From assembly GCA_963836735.1 (NCBI GenBank), contig CAWIKP010000010.1, forward strand, positions 73,154-137,153: a DNA stretch of 64,000 bases, read 5' to 3'. The notes beneath the pieces were generated by a model. The model was not told the origin of the DNA and did not search any database. It worked only from the letters and a program-made list of their open reading frames with translations. This document shows, piece after piece, positions 37,620 to 46,228 of the stretch. The stretch's first letter is position 1; each line of letters opens with the position of its first letter. Position numbers and translations under genes: made by a program. This DNA is from JACCXG01 sp963836735. Lineage in GTDB: Bacteria > Acidobacteriota > Vicinamibacteria > Vicinamibacterales > 2-12-FULL-66-21.

Positions 37620-38920
37620 TCAGGCTATCTTGGGCACCACGTAAGGCGCACGGTAGTCGCGGGTCAACATCTTGTTGGCCTCGTCGTCGCCGATGCACTG
37701 CAGGTTCTTCGCGTCCCAGTGGAGCGTGCGGCCGAGGCGGTAGCTGATGTTGGCCAGGTGCACCAGGTTGCAGGACAGCGCGCCTTCTTCGATCTCGGCA
37801 TTGAGATCCTCGCGCTTGCGGCTGCGGACGGCGTCGATGAAGTTCTGCCAGTGGGTGTCGCGGCGCAGTTGCGGTCGGCCCCGGCGTCTGGTCCTTGCCC
37901 ATGAACGAGTAGTACTTGTTGTAGTTGTCGATGACCAGGTAGCCCTTCGAGCCGTAGAACTGGTTCCCGATGGTGTTGCCCGGCTTGCCCTCCTGGATGC
38001 CCGCTTCGTGCGGCGAGATCCAGTGGCGGACTTCGAAGGTCATCATCTTCTTCTTGCCGTCGACGTCGAACTCGTAGCTCGCCGAGATCGTGTTCGGCGT
38101 CTCCTGGTCGTCGTCGAACATGAACTTGCCGCCGATCGCGGTGACCTTGGTCGGGTGCGTCACGCCGAGGCCCCAGCGGCATGTCGACTTCGTGGATGCC
38201 CTGGTTGCCGAGGTCGCCGTTGCCGGTGTCCCAGAACCAGTGCCAGTTGTAGTGGAAGCGATTCTTGGTGAACGGGCGCTTCGGCGCCGGTCCGGTCCAC
38301 AGGTCGTAATCGACGCCGGGCGGCACGGGCTCGACGGGCGTCTTGCCGATGGTGTCGCGCCACTTGTAGCAGAGTCCGCGCGCCATGTAGACCTCGCCGA
38401 ACTCGCCCTCCCGCATCCGCTGCACCGCTTCCCGCAGCGCCGGTGACGACCGGCTCTGGCTGCCCTGCTGGACGATGCGGTCGTACTTGCGGGCCGCGGC
38501 GACGATCTGCTGCGACTCGAAGACGTTGTGCGAGCAGGGCTTCTCGACGTAGACGTCCTTGCCCGCCTGGCAGGCCCAGATGGTCATCAGCGTGTGCCAG
38601 TGATTCGGCGTGGCGATCGAGACCGCGTCGATGCTCTTGTCGTCGAGGATCTTCCGGAAGTCGACGAACGTGGTCGGCGCCTTGCCGCCGCGGGCCTCGA
38701 GAAGCTTGAACTTCTCGCCGATGTGCGATTCGTCGACGTCGCAGATCCCGGCGATCTCGACGTTGGCCATGCGGGACCACGCGTTGACGTGGCTGCCGCC
38801 GCGGCCGCCCAGCCCGACCACCGCGATCCGCACCCGTTCGTTCGGGCTCTGCGCCAGCCCCTTCATGGCGGCGCTGCCCGCCATCACCGCCGTACTCATC
38901 AGAAAATGTCGTCGGTTCAT
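37620..38920 (-). CDS. Gfo/Idh/MocA oxidoreductase, Tat-like signal, frameshifted
   Basis: Start ATG 38920, N-terminus MNRRHFLMSTAVMAGSAAM (Tat-type). Rossmann motif VVGLGGRGGSH, then GICDVDESH, SIATPNHWHTLMTIWACQAG, VYVEKPCSHN, and FHYNWHWFWDTGNGDLGNQG. Extra bases near 38178 and 37872 split the C-terminal half; corrected it ends RDYRAPYVVPKIA, 432 residues. It belongs to the exported subgroup common in Acidobacteria and Planctomycetes. Substrate unknown, likely a sugar derivative. Confidence 0.85.
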
Positions 38921-39024
38921 CGCTGCACCTGTGAATTCTTGTCGTTCAGAACCGCCTGGACGGCGGACCGGCCGGCCCCGGTCGACGGGACTCCGCCGGC
39001 GGGCAGATTTTGCCACAGGTTGGG

Positions 39025-39160
39025 GGGTTAGACATTGCCAAGATTGTCCGCCTCCGCCGTCGCTGCCGACGGCGCTGCGGCGAGACCTCGCCGTAGCTGG
39101 TCGGCCTGGCTTCTCGCCGACCAGCGGAGGCGGGCCAAGATTGCCAACATTTAAAAGGCC
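39025..39160. repeat. Repeat region with TTGCCAAGATTG and GCGGAGGCGG words, between divergent genes
   Basis: GACATTGCCAAGATTG (about 39030) and CCAAGATTGCCAACATT (about 39137) flank CCGCCTCCG...CGGAGGCGG and inner GACGG/CCGTC stems. Unlike most members of this repeat set it lies between two gene starts (38920 and 39240), so it may overlap promoters. Confidence 0.6.
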
Positions 39161-39239
39161 GGGGTGGCGTCATCTCGGTTGAAGGCGGACCGCCGGGGCA
39201 GGCCGGACATTGCGGTAGACTCCCGCCAGCGAACATCTC

Positions 39240-40343
39240 ATGCGAATCATCCTTACTTGCGCGCTCACCACGATCGGCCTTCTCGCAACCACGGGGTCAG
39301 GGGCTGCGCGTCAGCCGGCGCCGCTCCGGCTGGCGATTGCCGGGCTCGTCCACGGCCACGTCGGTGGGTTCCTTCGGGGTGCGCAGGGACGGCAGGACCT
39401 GCAGATCGTCGGCGTGTTCGATCCCGATCGCACGCTGCTCGACGGTTACGCCAAACAATACAAGCTCCCGGAGAGCGTCCTGTTCACCGATCTCGCCGCC
39501 ATGCTCACGAAGACGAGCCCCGAGGCGGTCGCGTCGTTCACCAACACCGCCGACCACCCGATGGTCGTCGAAGCGGCCGCCTCGCGGCGGATCCACGTGA
39601 TGATGGAGAAGCCGCTCGCGCTCGGCAACGCCGATGCGCAGCGCATCAAGCGAGCCGCGGAGCGGGGCGCCATCCAGGTGCTCGTGAACTTCGAAACCAC
39701 GTGGTATCCCAGCCACGGGTCGATGTGGTCGCTGATCAAGGAGCGCGGCGAGCTCGGCGAGATCCGAAAGATGGTCGCGATGGACGGCCACAGCGGGCCC
39801 AAGGCCATCAAGGTGCAGGCCGAGTTCCTCGACTGGCTTCGCGATCCCGTGCGCAACGGCGCCGGGGCGCTCTACGACTTCGGGTGTTACGGCGCGAACC
39901 TGATGACCTGGATGATGGACAATCAGCGGCCGGTCGCCGTCACGGCCACGACGCAGCAGTTCCAGCCGGAGACCTATCCGAAGGTGGATGACGAAGCGAC
40001 GATCCTGGTCGAGTATCCGAAGGCCCAGGGCATCATCCAGGCGTCGTGGAACTGGCCCTTCAACCGCAAGGACTTCGAGGTCTACGGCCAGCGCGGCTGG
40101 GCGATTGCGACCGGGGGAAACAACCTCCGGGTCGCGCTTCCGGGGCAAGCCGATCACCCGGTCACGCCCGATCCGCGGCCTGCCGATCAGAAGGACTCGA
40201 TCTCCCATCTGCTCGCGGTGGTGCGGGGAACGGTCAAGCCGAATGCGCTCTCGTCGCTGGAGAACAACATGATCGCGACCGAGATTCTCGACGCGGCCCG
40301 CGAATCGGCGCGGACCCGGAAGCGCGTCGTTCTGGCCCGTTGA
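39240..40343 (+). CDS. Gfo/Idh/MocA oxidoreductase, Sec-exported
   Basis: 367 residues, intact. A Sec-type signal (MRIILTCALTTIGLLATTGS) is followed by LAIAGLVHGHVGGFLRG, GVFDPDRTLLDGYAKQY, and the catalytic-region motif IHVMMEKPLAL. The C-terminal domain has GAGALYDFGCYGANLMTWMM. It differs from the two Tat-type paralogues nearby. 27 bases separate it from the next gene. Confidence 0.87.
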   Translation: MRIILTCALTTIGLLATTGSGAARQPAPLRLAIAGLVHGHVGGFLRGAQGRQDLQIVGVFDPDRTLLDGYAKQYKLPESVLFTDLAAMLTKTSPEAVASFTNTADHPMVVEAAASRRIHVMMEKPLALGNADAQRIKRAAERGAIQVLVNFETTWYPSHGSMWSLIKERGELGEIRKMVAMDGHSGPKAIKVQAEFLDWLRDPVRNGAGALYDFGCYGANLMTWMMDNQRPVAVTATTQQFQPETYPKVDDEATILVEYPKAQGIIQASWNWPFNRKDFEVYGQRGWAIATGGNNLRVALPGQADHPVTPDPRPADQKDSISHLLAVVRGTVKPNALSSLENNMIATEILDAARESARTRKRVVLAR

Positions 40344-40369
40344 CGTCAATGTTCCAAGGAGGCCGTTGC

Positions 40370-41132
40370 ATGAGCAGCCGCACGGTGACGGTCGTGGCCG
40401 TCGTCGCTGTCTGCGTGGCGCTGGGTACGACCCGATATGATGGCGCGGTGCAGGCGCAGACACCTACAACAGCCGGGCGGCCGCAGCTGACCGTCCGTCC
40501 GGTCGCGGACTTCGAAGTCAATGGCTCCGGCGACAACGCGGCGTGGAAGGGCACGGAATGGACGCCGCTCCGCCGGCGCCAGCCCGACGCGCATCCCTAC
40601 GACACCCGTTTCAAGTCGGTGTATTCGAACACCGGCATCTATTTCCTGATCGACGGCACCGACCGGAAGCTCACGGCGACGATGGCCGACGACTTCATGG
40701 ATCTCTGGAACGAGGACGTCTACGAGGTCTTCCTGTGGACCGATGAGCGCTATCCCGTGTACTTCGAGTACCAGATCTCCCCGCTCAACCACGAGCTGCC
40801 GATCCTGATCCCGAACTTCAACGGCCAGTTCCTCGGCTGGCGGCCGTGGCACTACGAGAAGGACCGCAGCATCCGGAAAGCGACGACCGTCTCAGGCGGC
40901 CCGAAGACATCCGGCGCGGCGATCCAGGGCTGGCGCGCCGAGTTCTTCATCCCCTACGCGCTCCTTCGCCCGCTCCAGAACGTCCCGCCGAAGGCCGGCA
41001 GCCGCTGGCGGTTCAACGTCTACCGGATGGATCACGACGACGGGAAGAGGACCCAGTGGGACTGGGCGCCGGTGGGGAACTCGTTTCACGAGTTCGAAAA
41101 AGTACGGAGACATGATCTTCGCTGAGAAGTGA
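40370..41132 (+). CDS. Exported CBM9-like carbohydrate-binding protein, frameshifted at end
   Basis: Start ATG 40370 with AAGGAGG upstream. Signal peptide, then VRPVADFEVNGSGDNAAW, a W-rich core (FLIDGTDRKL, DLWNEDVYEVFLW, EYQISPLNHELP), RAEFFIPYALLRPL, and WRFNVYRMDH. This is the DOMON/CBM9-like beta-sandwich found in sugar-binding or heme proteins. One inserted base near 41101 changes the last residues; corrected, it ends YGDMIFAEK with a stop at 41130-41132. It probably shares a transcript with the upstream oxidoreductase. Confidence 0.82.
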
Positions 41133-41168
41133 TTCCTCTCATTGCCACAATTGCCAATATTGGGCTGC

Positions 41169-41894
41169 TCAGCCCACTTTCTTGACCAGCGCTGACGCCT
41201 TCCTGAACCAAGGCCTCTCCTGGCGGCGCACGTAGGCCGGCATCGTCGGCTTCTTCGCGAGGATTCGCTGCGCCCACTCCCTGGCTTCCCCCGCGCGGCC
41301 GCTGGCCGCCAGGAGCGACGCGTAGTTGTACTGGGTTTCCGAGAGCGTCGAGGTTTCGGTCACGGCCGCGAACTGTTGCAGCGCCTCGTCGGTCCGGCCG
41401 ATCTGGCCGAGCTCGTGGGCGAGCAGGCCGGCCGCGCGCTGGTAGTCGTACCTCGGATCGATTCTGACGGCCTGCTCGAGATCGGCAACGGCGGCCGCAT
41501 GGTCGCCGAGCGCCATCGCCGCCAGGCCGCGGCGATAGAAGGGGTCGGCGCTGTCGGTTCGAGGCGAGATGACGCGATCGAAGGCGGCGCGCGCCTTCGC
41601 GAACTGCCGATCGTCCAGATAGAGATCGCCGAGCTCTTCGTAGTTGCCGACCGACGGGTTGTCGAGAACGGCCGCTTCGAGATAGCGGATCCGCTTGCGG
41701 CGCGGGAACACCTGGACCGCACCGCGGAGCAGGCCGGCATCCGGGATCACCTCGACCAGGATGTAGATGAAGGCGCCCACGCCGCCCCCCATCAGGATGA
41801 CCCAGATCCAGAACGAGTCCGGACGCCGCCGCGCGAAGTGGGTGAGCGCGATGGCCTGGAGGATGAGCCCGTATTGGAGAAAGTTGCCGAGCAT
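41169..41894 (-). CDS. Membrane-anchored TPR protein
   Basis: 241 residues from ATG 41894. Two N-terminal hydrophobic segments (LGNFLQYGLILQAIAL and FWIWVILMGGGVGAFIYILV) precede tetratricopeptide-like repeats (NPSVGNYEELGDLYLDDRQFAKA, DPFYRRGLAAMALGDHAAAV, GQIGRTDEALQQFAAV). It probably scaffolds envelope proteins. The DUF885 gene precedes it with a 50-base gap on the same strand; in this assembly the frame is open across the junction because of an indel. Confidence 0.75.
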   Translation of the reverse strand: MLGNFLQYGLILQAIALTHFARRRPDSFWIWVILMGGGVGAFIYILVEVIPDAGLLRGAVQVFPRRKRIRYLEAAVLDNPSVGNYEELGDLYLDDRQFAKARAAFDRVISPRTDSADPFYRRGLAAMALGDHAAAVADLEQAVRIDPRYDYQRAAGLLAHELGQIGRTDEALQQFAAVTETSTLSETQYNYASLLAASGRAGEAREWAQRILAKKPTMPAYVRRQERPWFRKASALVKKVG

Positions 41895-41944
41895 CAGCGC
41901 GCCGCTACTATAAAGGACGTCCGGTGCCCGGCGGTACTCGGAGA

Positions 41945-43730
41945 TCACCGTTTTGCGGCGGTTACGAAGTCGTCCATGACGGCTTTGCGAAGCAACTGCG
42001 GCGGCAGCAGGCCTTGCGCCAATACGAAATCGTGGAACCTGAGCGCGTCGAACCGGGAGCCGACGGCGCGTTCGACGTCGTTCCGGAGCTGCAGGAGCCT
42101 GGAGTAGCCATAGAAATAGCTGGTGGCCTGCCCGGGGGCCCGGAACGTGTAGCGCTCGACCTCCTGCGTCGCCATCGCGTCGGACAGCACCACGTCGTCC
42201 ATCAGCAGTTGCTTCACGCGCTCCGGCGTGGTCTGGCCCGCCTGCAGCTCCGGATCGCTGAACGCGCGCGCCGCGCGAAGCAGCCGATGCTGCAGTGAAA
42301 TCAGCTGGCCTTCCCGCGGCATGAAGGGCTTCACGATGTACTCCGCGTACAGGCCCCAGCCCTCGACGTTGGTGCTGTTGAACGCGTAGATGGCGCGAGC
42401 CTGCGAGACGCCGTGCTCGACCATGGCCGCGAACTGGAGCTCGTGCCCGGGCCGGGCTTCGTGGGCGGTCAGCGTCCACGACGCGGCTTCGAACGTGAAA
42501 TCGTCGGTACTGTTTGGCCTTCGAAGGATCCGCCGACGGAATGTTCAGGGGCAGCACGAACTCTCCCTGCTCGCCGCGATTGTCCACGAGGCGGGGAGGA
42601 CGCATGTTGGGCGCGGGCTGCTGTGCGCTCTCCGCAGCGGTGGCGATCCGGATGCGGGCCGGCCGGGTGGGCAGCGTGACCAGCTTCTTCTCCGCGATGA
42701 TCGACTCCAGCTGCTTCAGGCGCTGCTGGTAGTGGGGGAGGATGGCGTCGCCGACCAGCTGCTTCTTCTTGAGATCGCGAATCACGGCGCGGTAGTCGGC
42801 CTTCGGATCCCCCTGCTCGCGCCCGATCTCGCCGGCGATCTTCTGCATCTCCGCCTGAATCTGGTCGAATGCCTTGTGGGCCAGGGCGACGAGCTCCGCC
42901 GGCGGGATGTCGACGCCGAACTGCTCGAGATTGCTCGCGTAGAGCTCGGGCGGCAGCCTGAAGTCGGTCCTGGCGCGCGGCAGCAGTTCGGAACGGATCG
43001 CTTTTTCGTAGGAGGCAAACTGGGTCCGCAGGGTGGCGAGGAGCGGACCCGCATCCGGCATGTCGTATTTCTTGAACAGCTCGTCGAGACCGTTCGCGAA
43101 GAACGTGATGTTGCCGAGATCCCGCTCGACTTGATCTTTGAAGGGGCCGAGCAGTTCCTGGCGCGGCAGCTTCTCGCGCAGCCGCTCGAGCGCCAGTTCC
43201 GTGAAGGGCTTGAAGCCGGTTTCCGCGCCCGTGTACTTGCGGAGGCGCACGATGGCGGCGCGCCGCCGCTCCTGCGGCACCTGGTCGTCGAGCAGGCCGC
43301 GCAGGCTGTTGAAGATGGCGGCGGGAGCGTTGGTATACGGCAGCTGCAGGCGCTCGCTGACGCCGAGCCCGTGCAGCTGCTGGCGTATGGCCGCGAGCAG
43401 GATCTCGAGATCCTGCCGGACGAGAGGGTCCTTTTCCGCGTCCAGCCGGCGCTGGAGCTCCTGCTGCGCCTTCGTGACGTTCTCGCGGATCCGCTGCGAA
43501 TACCCAGGGCTGAGATCGGTGACCTGGTCGTCGACGCCCGAAACGCCGATCTGAGCCGCGCCTTCGGGAGCGAGCTTTGCCTGCGCTTCGAGAACGACGC
43601 GGGTGTGCGCGTTGCTCCTGGCCACCCAGTCGGGAGCAGACTGTGCCGATGGCAGCACGAGGGCGGAGACGATCGCCGCGGCCGCGCAAAGAACCGTGCG
43701 GATCGGTATCTGGCGGTGAATCTGTGGCAT
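41945..43730 (-). CDS. DUF885 family (M3-like metallopeptidase-related) exported protein, frameshifted
   Basis: 594 residues after removing one base near 42512. Start ATG 43730 with a Sec signal (RTVLCAAAAIVSALVLPSAQS). A long helical region follows, then the family hallmarks HEARPGHELQ (zinc-binding HExxxH) and EGWGLYAEY in the C-terminal half. DUF885 proteins are gluzincin-like and suspected oligopeptidases. Downstream partner: the TPR protein. Confidence 0.82.
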
Positions 43731-43829
43731 AGCGGCGATATTACCGCGGCGCACCGTGCTAGGATCTCGCCGCCGTGCTGCGACGGCACTAATCACTCTT
43801 GGCACCCACGACCGCTGCCAGCCTCCTCG

Positions 43830-44240
43830 ATGCCCCTCGTTCTGATCGTTGACGACGACGCCCGGATCCGGGCGCTCATGGCGCGTCTGCTCGAAACCTC
43901 GGGCTACAGCGCCGTCGAGGCCGCCGACGGCAAAGAGGCGCTTGCGCGGATGCGGCAGCGCCGGCCCTGCGTGATCCTGCTGGATCTGCAGATGCCGATC
44001 ATGGACGGCTGGGAGTTCCGGCGGCAGCAGCTGGCCGATCCGGAGCTGGCCGACGTGCCCGTGATTTGCGTGACCGGGTTCTACGACTCCTCCGACTTGT
44101 TCCGCAGTGCCGGCGTCAAGTGCTTTACCAAGCCGGTGCAGCTGTCGGTGCTCCTGCAGGCGGTCCGCGACGCCTGCCGCTCCGGGGAACGGCCGGCGTC
44201 AGCCGCCGGCGGCGGTCCGGGCAGGAAAACCCACGGTTGA
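43830..44240 (+). CDS. Single-domain response regulator
   Basis: 136 residues. Receiver motifs: acidic pair DDD (LIVDDDARIRAL), phospho-acceptor Asp in VILLDLQMPIMDGWEF, and conserved Lys in CFTKPVQLS. No output domain; a short Gly/Ala tail follows. No histidine kinase is adjacent. It may relay phosphate or act like CheY/Spo0F. Confidence 0.88.
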   Translation: MPLVLIVDDDARIRALMARLLETSGYSAVEAADGKEALARMRQRRPCVILLDLQMPIMDGWEFRRQQLADPELADVPVICVTGFYDSSDLFRSAGVKCFTKPVQLSVLLQAVRDACRSGERPASAAGGGPGRKTHG

Positions 44241-44401
44241 ACGCCCGTTGCGCGCGGAGCCGTACAGCCGGACGGCGTATCGTCCGATACCCGTGGTGGC
44301 CCCGTCCATGAACGGCCTCCCGTTCAAGTGCGTATACCGGGGCATACGCTCTTGCAGTTCGAATCCATTGTCTTTTCGTCCCCCTTTGGAGGGCACCCTT
44401 G

Positions 44402-45601
44402 ATGAGTGAAAACACTGCGGCCAAGATGGCGTCGGGATCGAAGGACCAGAACGACGGGTCACGGTTGTTGAAGCGCCGCGGGCTGTTTGCCGCGGCCTGG
44501 GCGGCGGCAGCCGCCCTCGTGATGAAAAAGTCCGAACAGGTGGTCGAGGCGGACGGGACCCAGGGGACCCCGCTGACAATCGGCGTGCTGAATACGGAAA
44601 CCGCCGGCACGAATCTCAAATGGGCGGGCGCCGTTCCAGCCAATACCGTGCTGCTCCTGGGAAACGACTCCTTCTGGACGCCGCCATCGGCCGGATTCCC
44701 TGCCGCGACCGCCGGCTGGGCCGCGGGAGACGGCGCACCGTACGCCGGCGTGCCAAACGGCGTCTATGGCTACACGGAACGCGTTGGCGGGAATGGCGTG
44801 GTCGGGGTCAGCACGTCCGGGACCGGCGGTGGCGTGTTCGGCCAGAAGTGGGGTGGCGCCGGATTCGCCGTGAGCGGACAGACGATGTCGAACGTGGCTG
44901 GCACCGGTGGGGTCAAGGGTGAAGTTCCCGCGAGCATCAGCGTCAATGCCATCGCCGTCTATGGTGCGAACAGCTCATCGTTTACCGGGGGCGCTCCTGG
45001 GGCCGGCGGGTTCGGCGTCTACGGCAACTCCGCCAAGGGGCACGGGCTCGTTGGCGCGACGGGCTCGGCGGGCGCCGCCGCAGTCGTCGGTGCCGTGAAC
45101 GGCGTGGCCGATGCGTTTGCGGGCGTGTTCTACGGCCCGGTAGCGGTCGGCGGGGCGTTTACGGTCTACGGTCCGAAGAGCGCGGCGGTGCCGCATCCAG
45201 ACGGGTCGCATCGCCTCGTGTACTGCCTCGAGTGTCCTGAGAGCTGGTTCGAAGACTTCGGGAAGGCCCAGCTCGAGTGCGGTGAGACGGAAGTGAAGAT
45301 CGATCCGAACTTCGCGGCGATCGCGGATCTCACCGACTATCACGTGTTCCTGACGCAGTACGGCGCGCACAACGATCTCTGCGTCACCGAGCAGACGCCG
45401 GAGGGCTTCCGGGTGAAGGCGAAGGAGGGCACGGGCGCCGGCGGCTTCTCGTGGCGGATTGTCGGCAAGCGGAAGGACATCGTTGCCGAACGCCTCGCGA
45501 AGGCCACGCCGCTTCCCGAACTGCGCTTGCCGCCGATGCCGGACACCGACGACTCGACTCGGCCGCGTCCGACGGGACAGGGACAAAAGCTCGTCGGATA
45601 G
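44402..45601 (+). CDS. Exported Gly-rich tail-fibre-like protein
   Basis: 399 residues from ATG 44402 with GGAGGG upstream. A Tat-like segment (LLKRRGLFAAAWAAAAALV) lies near residue 25-43. The central half is Gly-rich with loosely repeating GVxGxxxxG units (GVYGYTERVGGNGVVGVSTSG, in parts), similar to phage-tail or beta-helix proteins. The C-terminal domain (LVYCLECPESWFEDFG, FSWRIVGKRKDI) resembles one I recall from repeat-rich exported proteins, but I cannot name it. It resembles in layout the S74 protein at 57895. Possible surface fibre. Confidence 0.6.
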   Translation: MSENTAAKMASGSKDQNDGSRLLKRRGLFAAAWAAAAALVMKKSEQVVEADGTQGTPLTIGVLNTETAGTNLKWAGAVPANTVLLLGNDSFWTPPSAGFPAATAGWAAGDGAPYAGVPNGVYGYTERVGGNGVVGVSTSGTGGGVFGQKWGGAGFAVSGQTMSNVAGTGGVKGEVPASISVNAIAVYGANSSSFTGGAPGAGGFGVYGNSAKGHGLVGATGSAGAAAVVGAVNGVADAFAGVFYGPVAVGGAFTVYGPKSAAVPHPDGSHRLVYCLECPESWFEDFGKAQLECGETEVKIDPNFAAIADLTDYHVFLTQYGAHNDLCVTEQTPEGFRVKAKEGTGAGGFSWRIVGKRKDIVAERLAKATPLPELRLPPMPDTDDSTRPRPTGQGQKLVG

Positions 45602-45615
45602 CACACATGGCCTGG

Positions 45616-45657
45616 AGCGTGCGGCCCGCAGGATCGTTACCTGGCGGGCCGCACGCT
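45616..45657. terminator. Strong bidirectional hairpin
   Basis: AGCGTGCGGCCCGC (45616-45629) and its exact reverse complement GCGGGCCGCACGCT (45644-45657) enclose a 14-base loop, flanked by GCACAC...GTGTGC. It lies between two convergent stops (45601 and 45671). No T tract, but stem strength and position suggest a shared terminator. Confidence 0.75.
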
Positions 45658-45670
45658 CGCGTGTGTGCCG

Positions 45671-46228
45671 TCAGCGCTCCTGCGACACGTCGATACCCGA
45701 GAATTCCGCCTGGAACGTGTTGCCGCGGTACTCCATCTCCTGCTTGATGCCGATCTCCGACGTGTAATACGCGTCGACGACCCGCGATTTCACCTCGACG
45801 AAGAACAGCTCTTCCGGCTTTTCCGGCTTGGCTTCGTGTTCGGCAATCCGTTGCAGCAGCGCGAGCCGCTGGTCGGCCGAGGACTCGAGGAACGCGCGGC
45901 CCGTTGCCTGTTTCGAGAGCGCCTCGATCAGCTTCAGACCTTCCCGCCAGTTGGTCCGATCCGTTTCTTCGAAGGCCTCGGCCAGCCGCGCGTCGATGTA
46001 GCTGGCGACCTTTGCCGCACGCGCTCCCGGCGAATGGTCGTCGGTCGGAATGATCATCTCGCTGAGCTCGTCGACCAGCGCGAGCTCGCCGCGGGTGAAG
46101 AAGGTCGTGGCCGCCGGTTTGGCGGCGCCGGCCTGGGCGGCAAGCGCCTCAGGCACCTCCACCGATGCGGCGAGCGTGGCTGCAGCAGCCAGCCTGATGG
46201 CATCACGCCGCGTGAGATCGTCACTCAC
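45671..46228 (-). CDS. Gluconate 2-dehydrogenase subunit 3-like protein
   Basis: 185 residues from GTG 46228, overlapping the GMC stop as GTGA, which shows coupling. Tat-like start (DDLTRRDAIRLAAAATLA), then FFTRGELALVDELSEMIIPTDDHSPGA, the signature of the small subunit that accompanies GMC-type membrane dehydrogenases. It exports and assists the large FAD subunit, which is the preceding gene. Confidence 0.88.
   Translation of the reverse strand: MSDDLTRRDAIRLAAAATLAASVEVPEALAAQAGAAKPAATTFFTRGELALVDELSEMIIPTDDHSPGARAAKVASYIDARLAEAFEETDRTNWREGLKLIEALSKQATGRAFLESSADQRLALLQRIAEHEAKPEKPEELFFVEVKSRVVDAYYTSEIGIKQEMEYRGNTFQAEFSGIDVSQER

Noticed and set aside
41169..43805. Apparent 878-residue fusion of a DUF885 peptidase and a TPR protein
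   Set aside because: The peptidase frame shifts at 42512 and ends at 41945 in another frame; the TPR protein has its own start at 41894. The fusion is an indel artefact.
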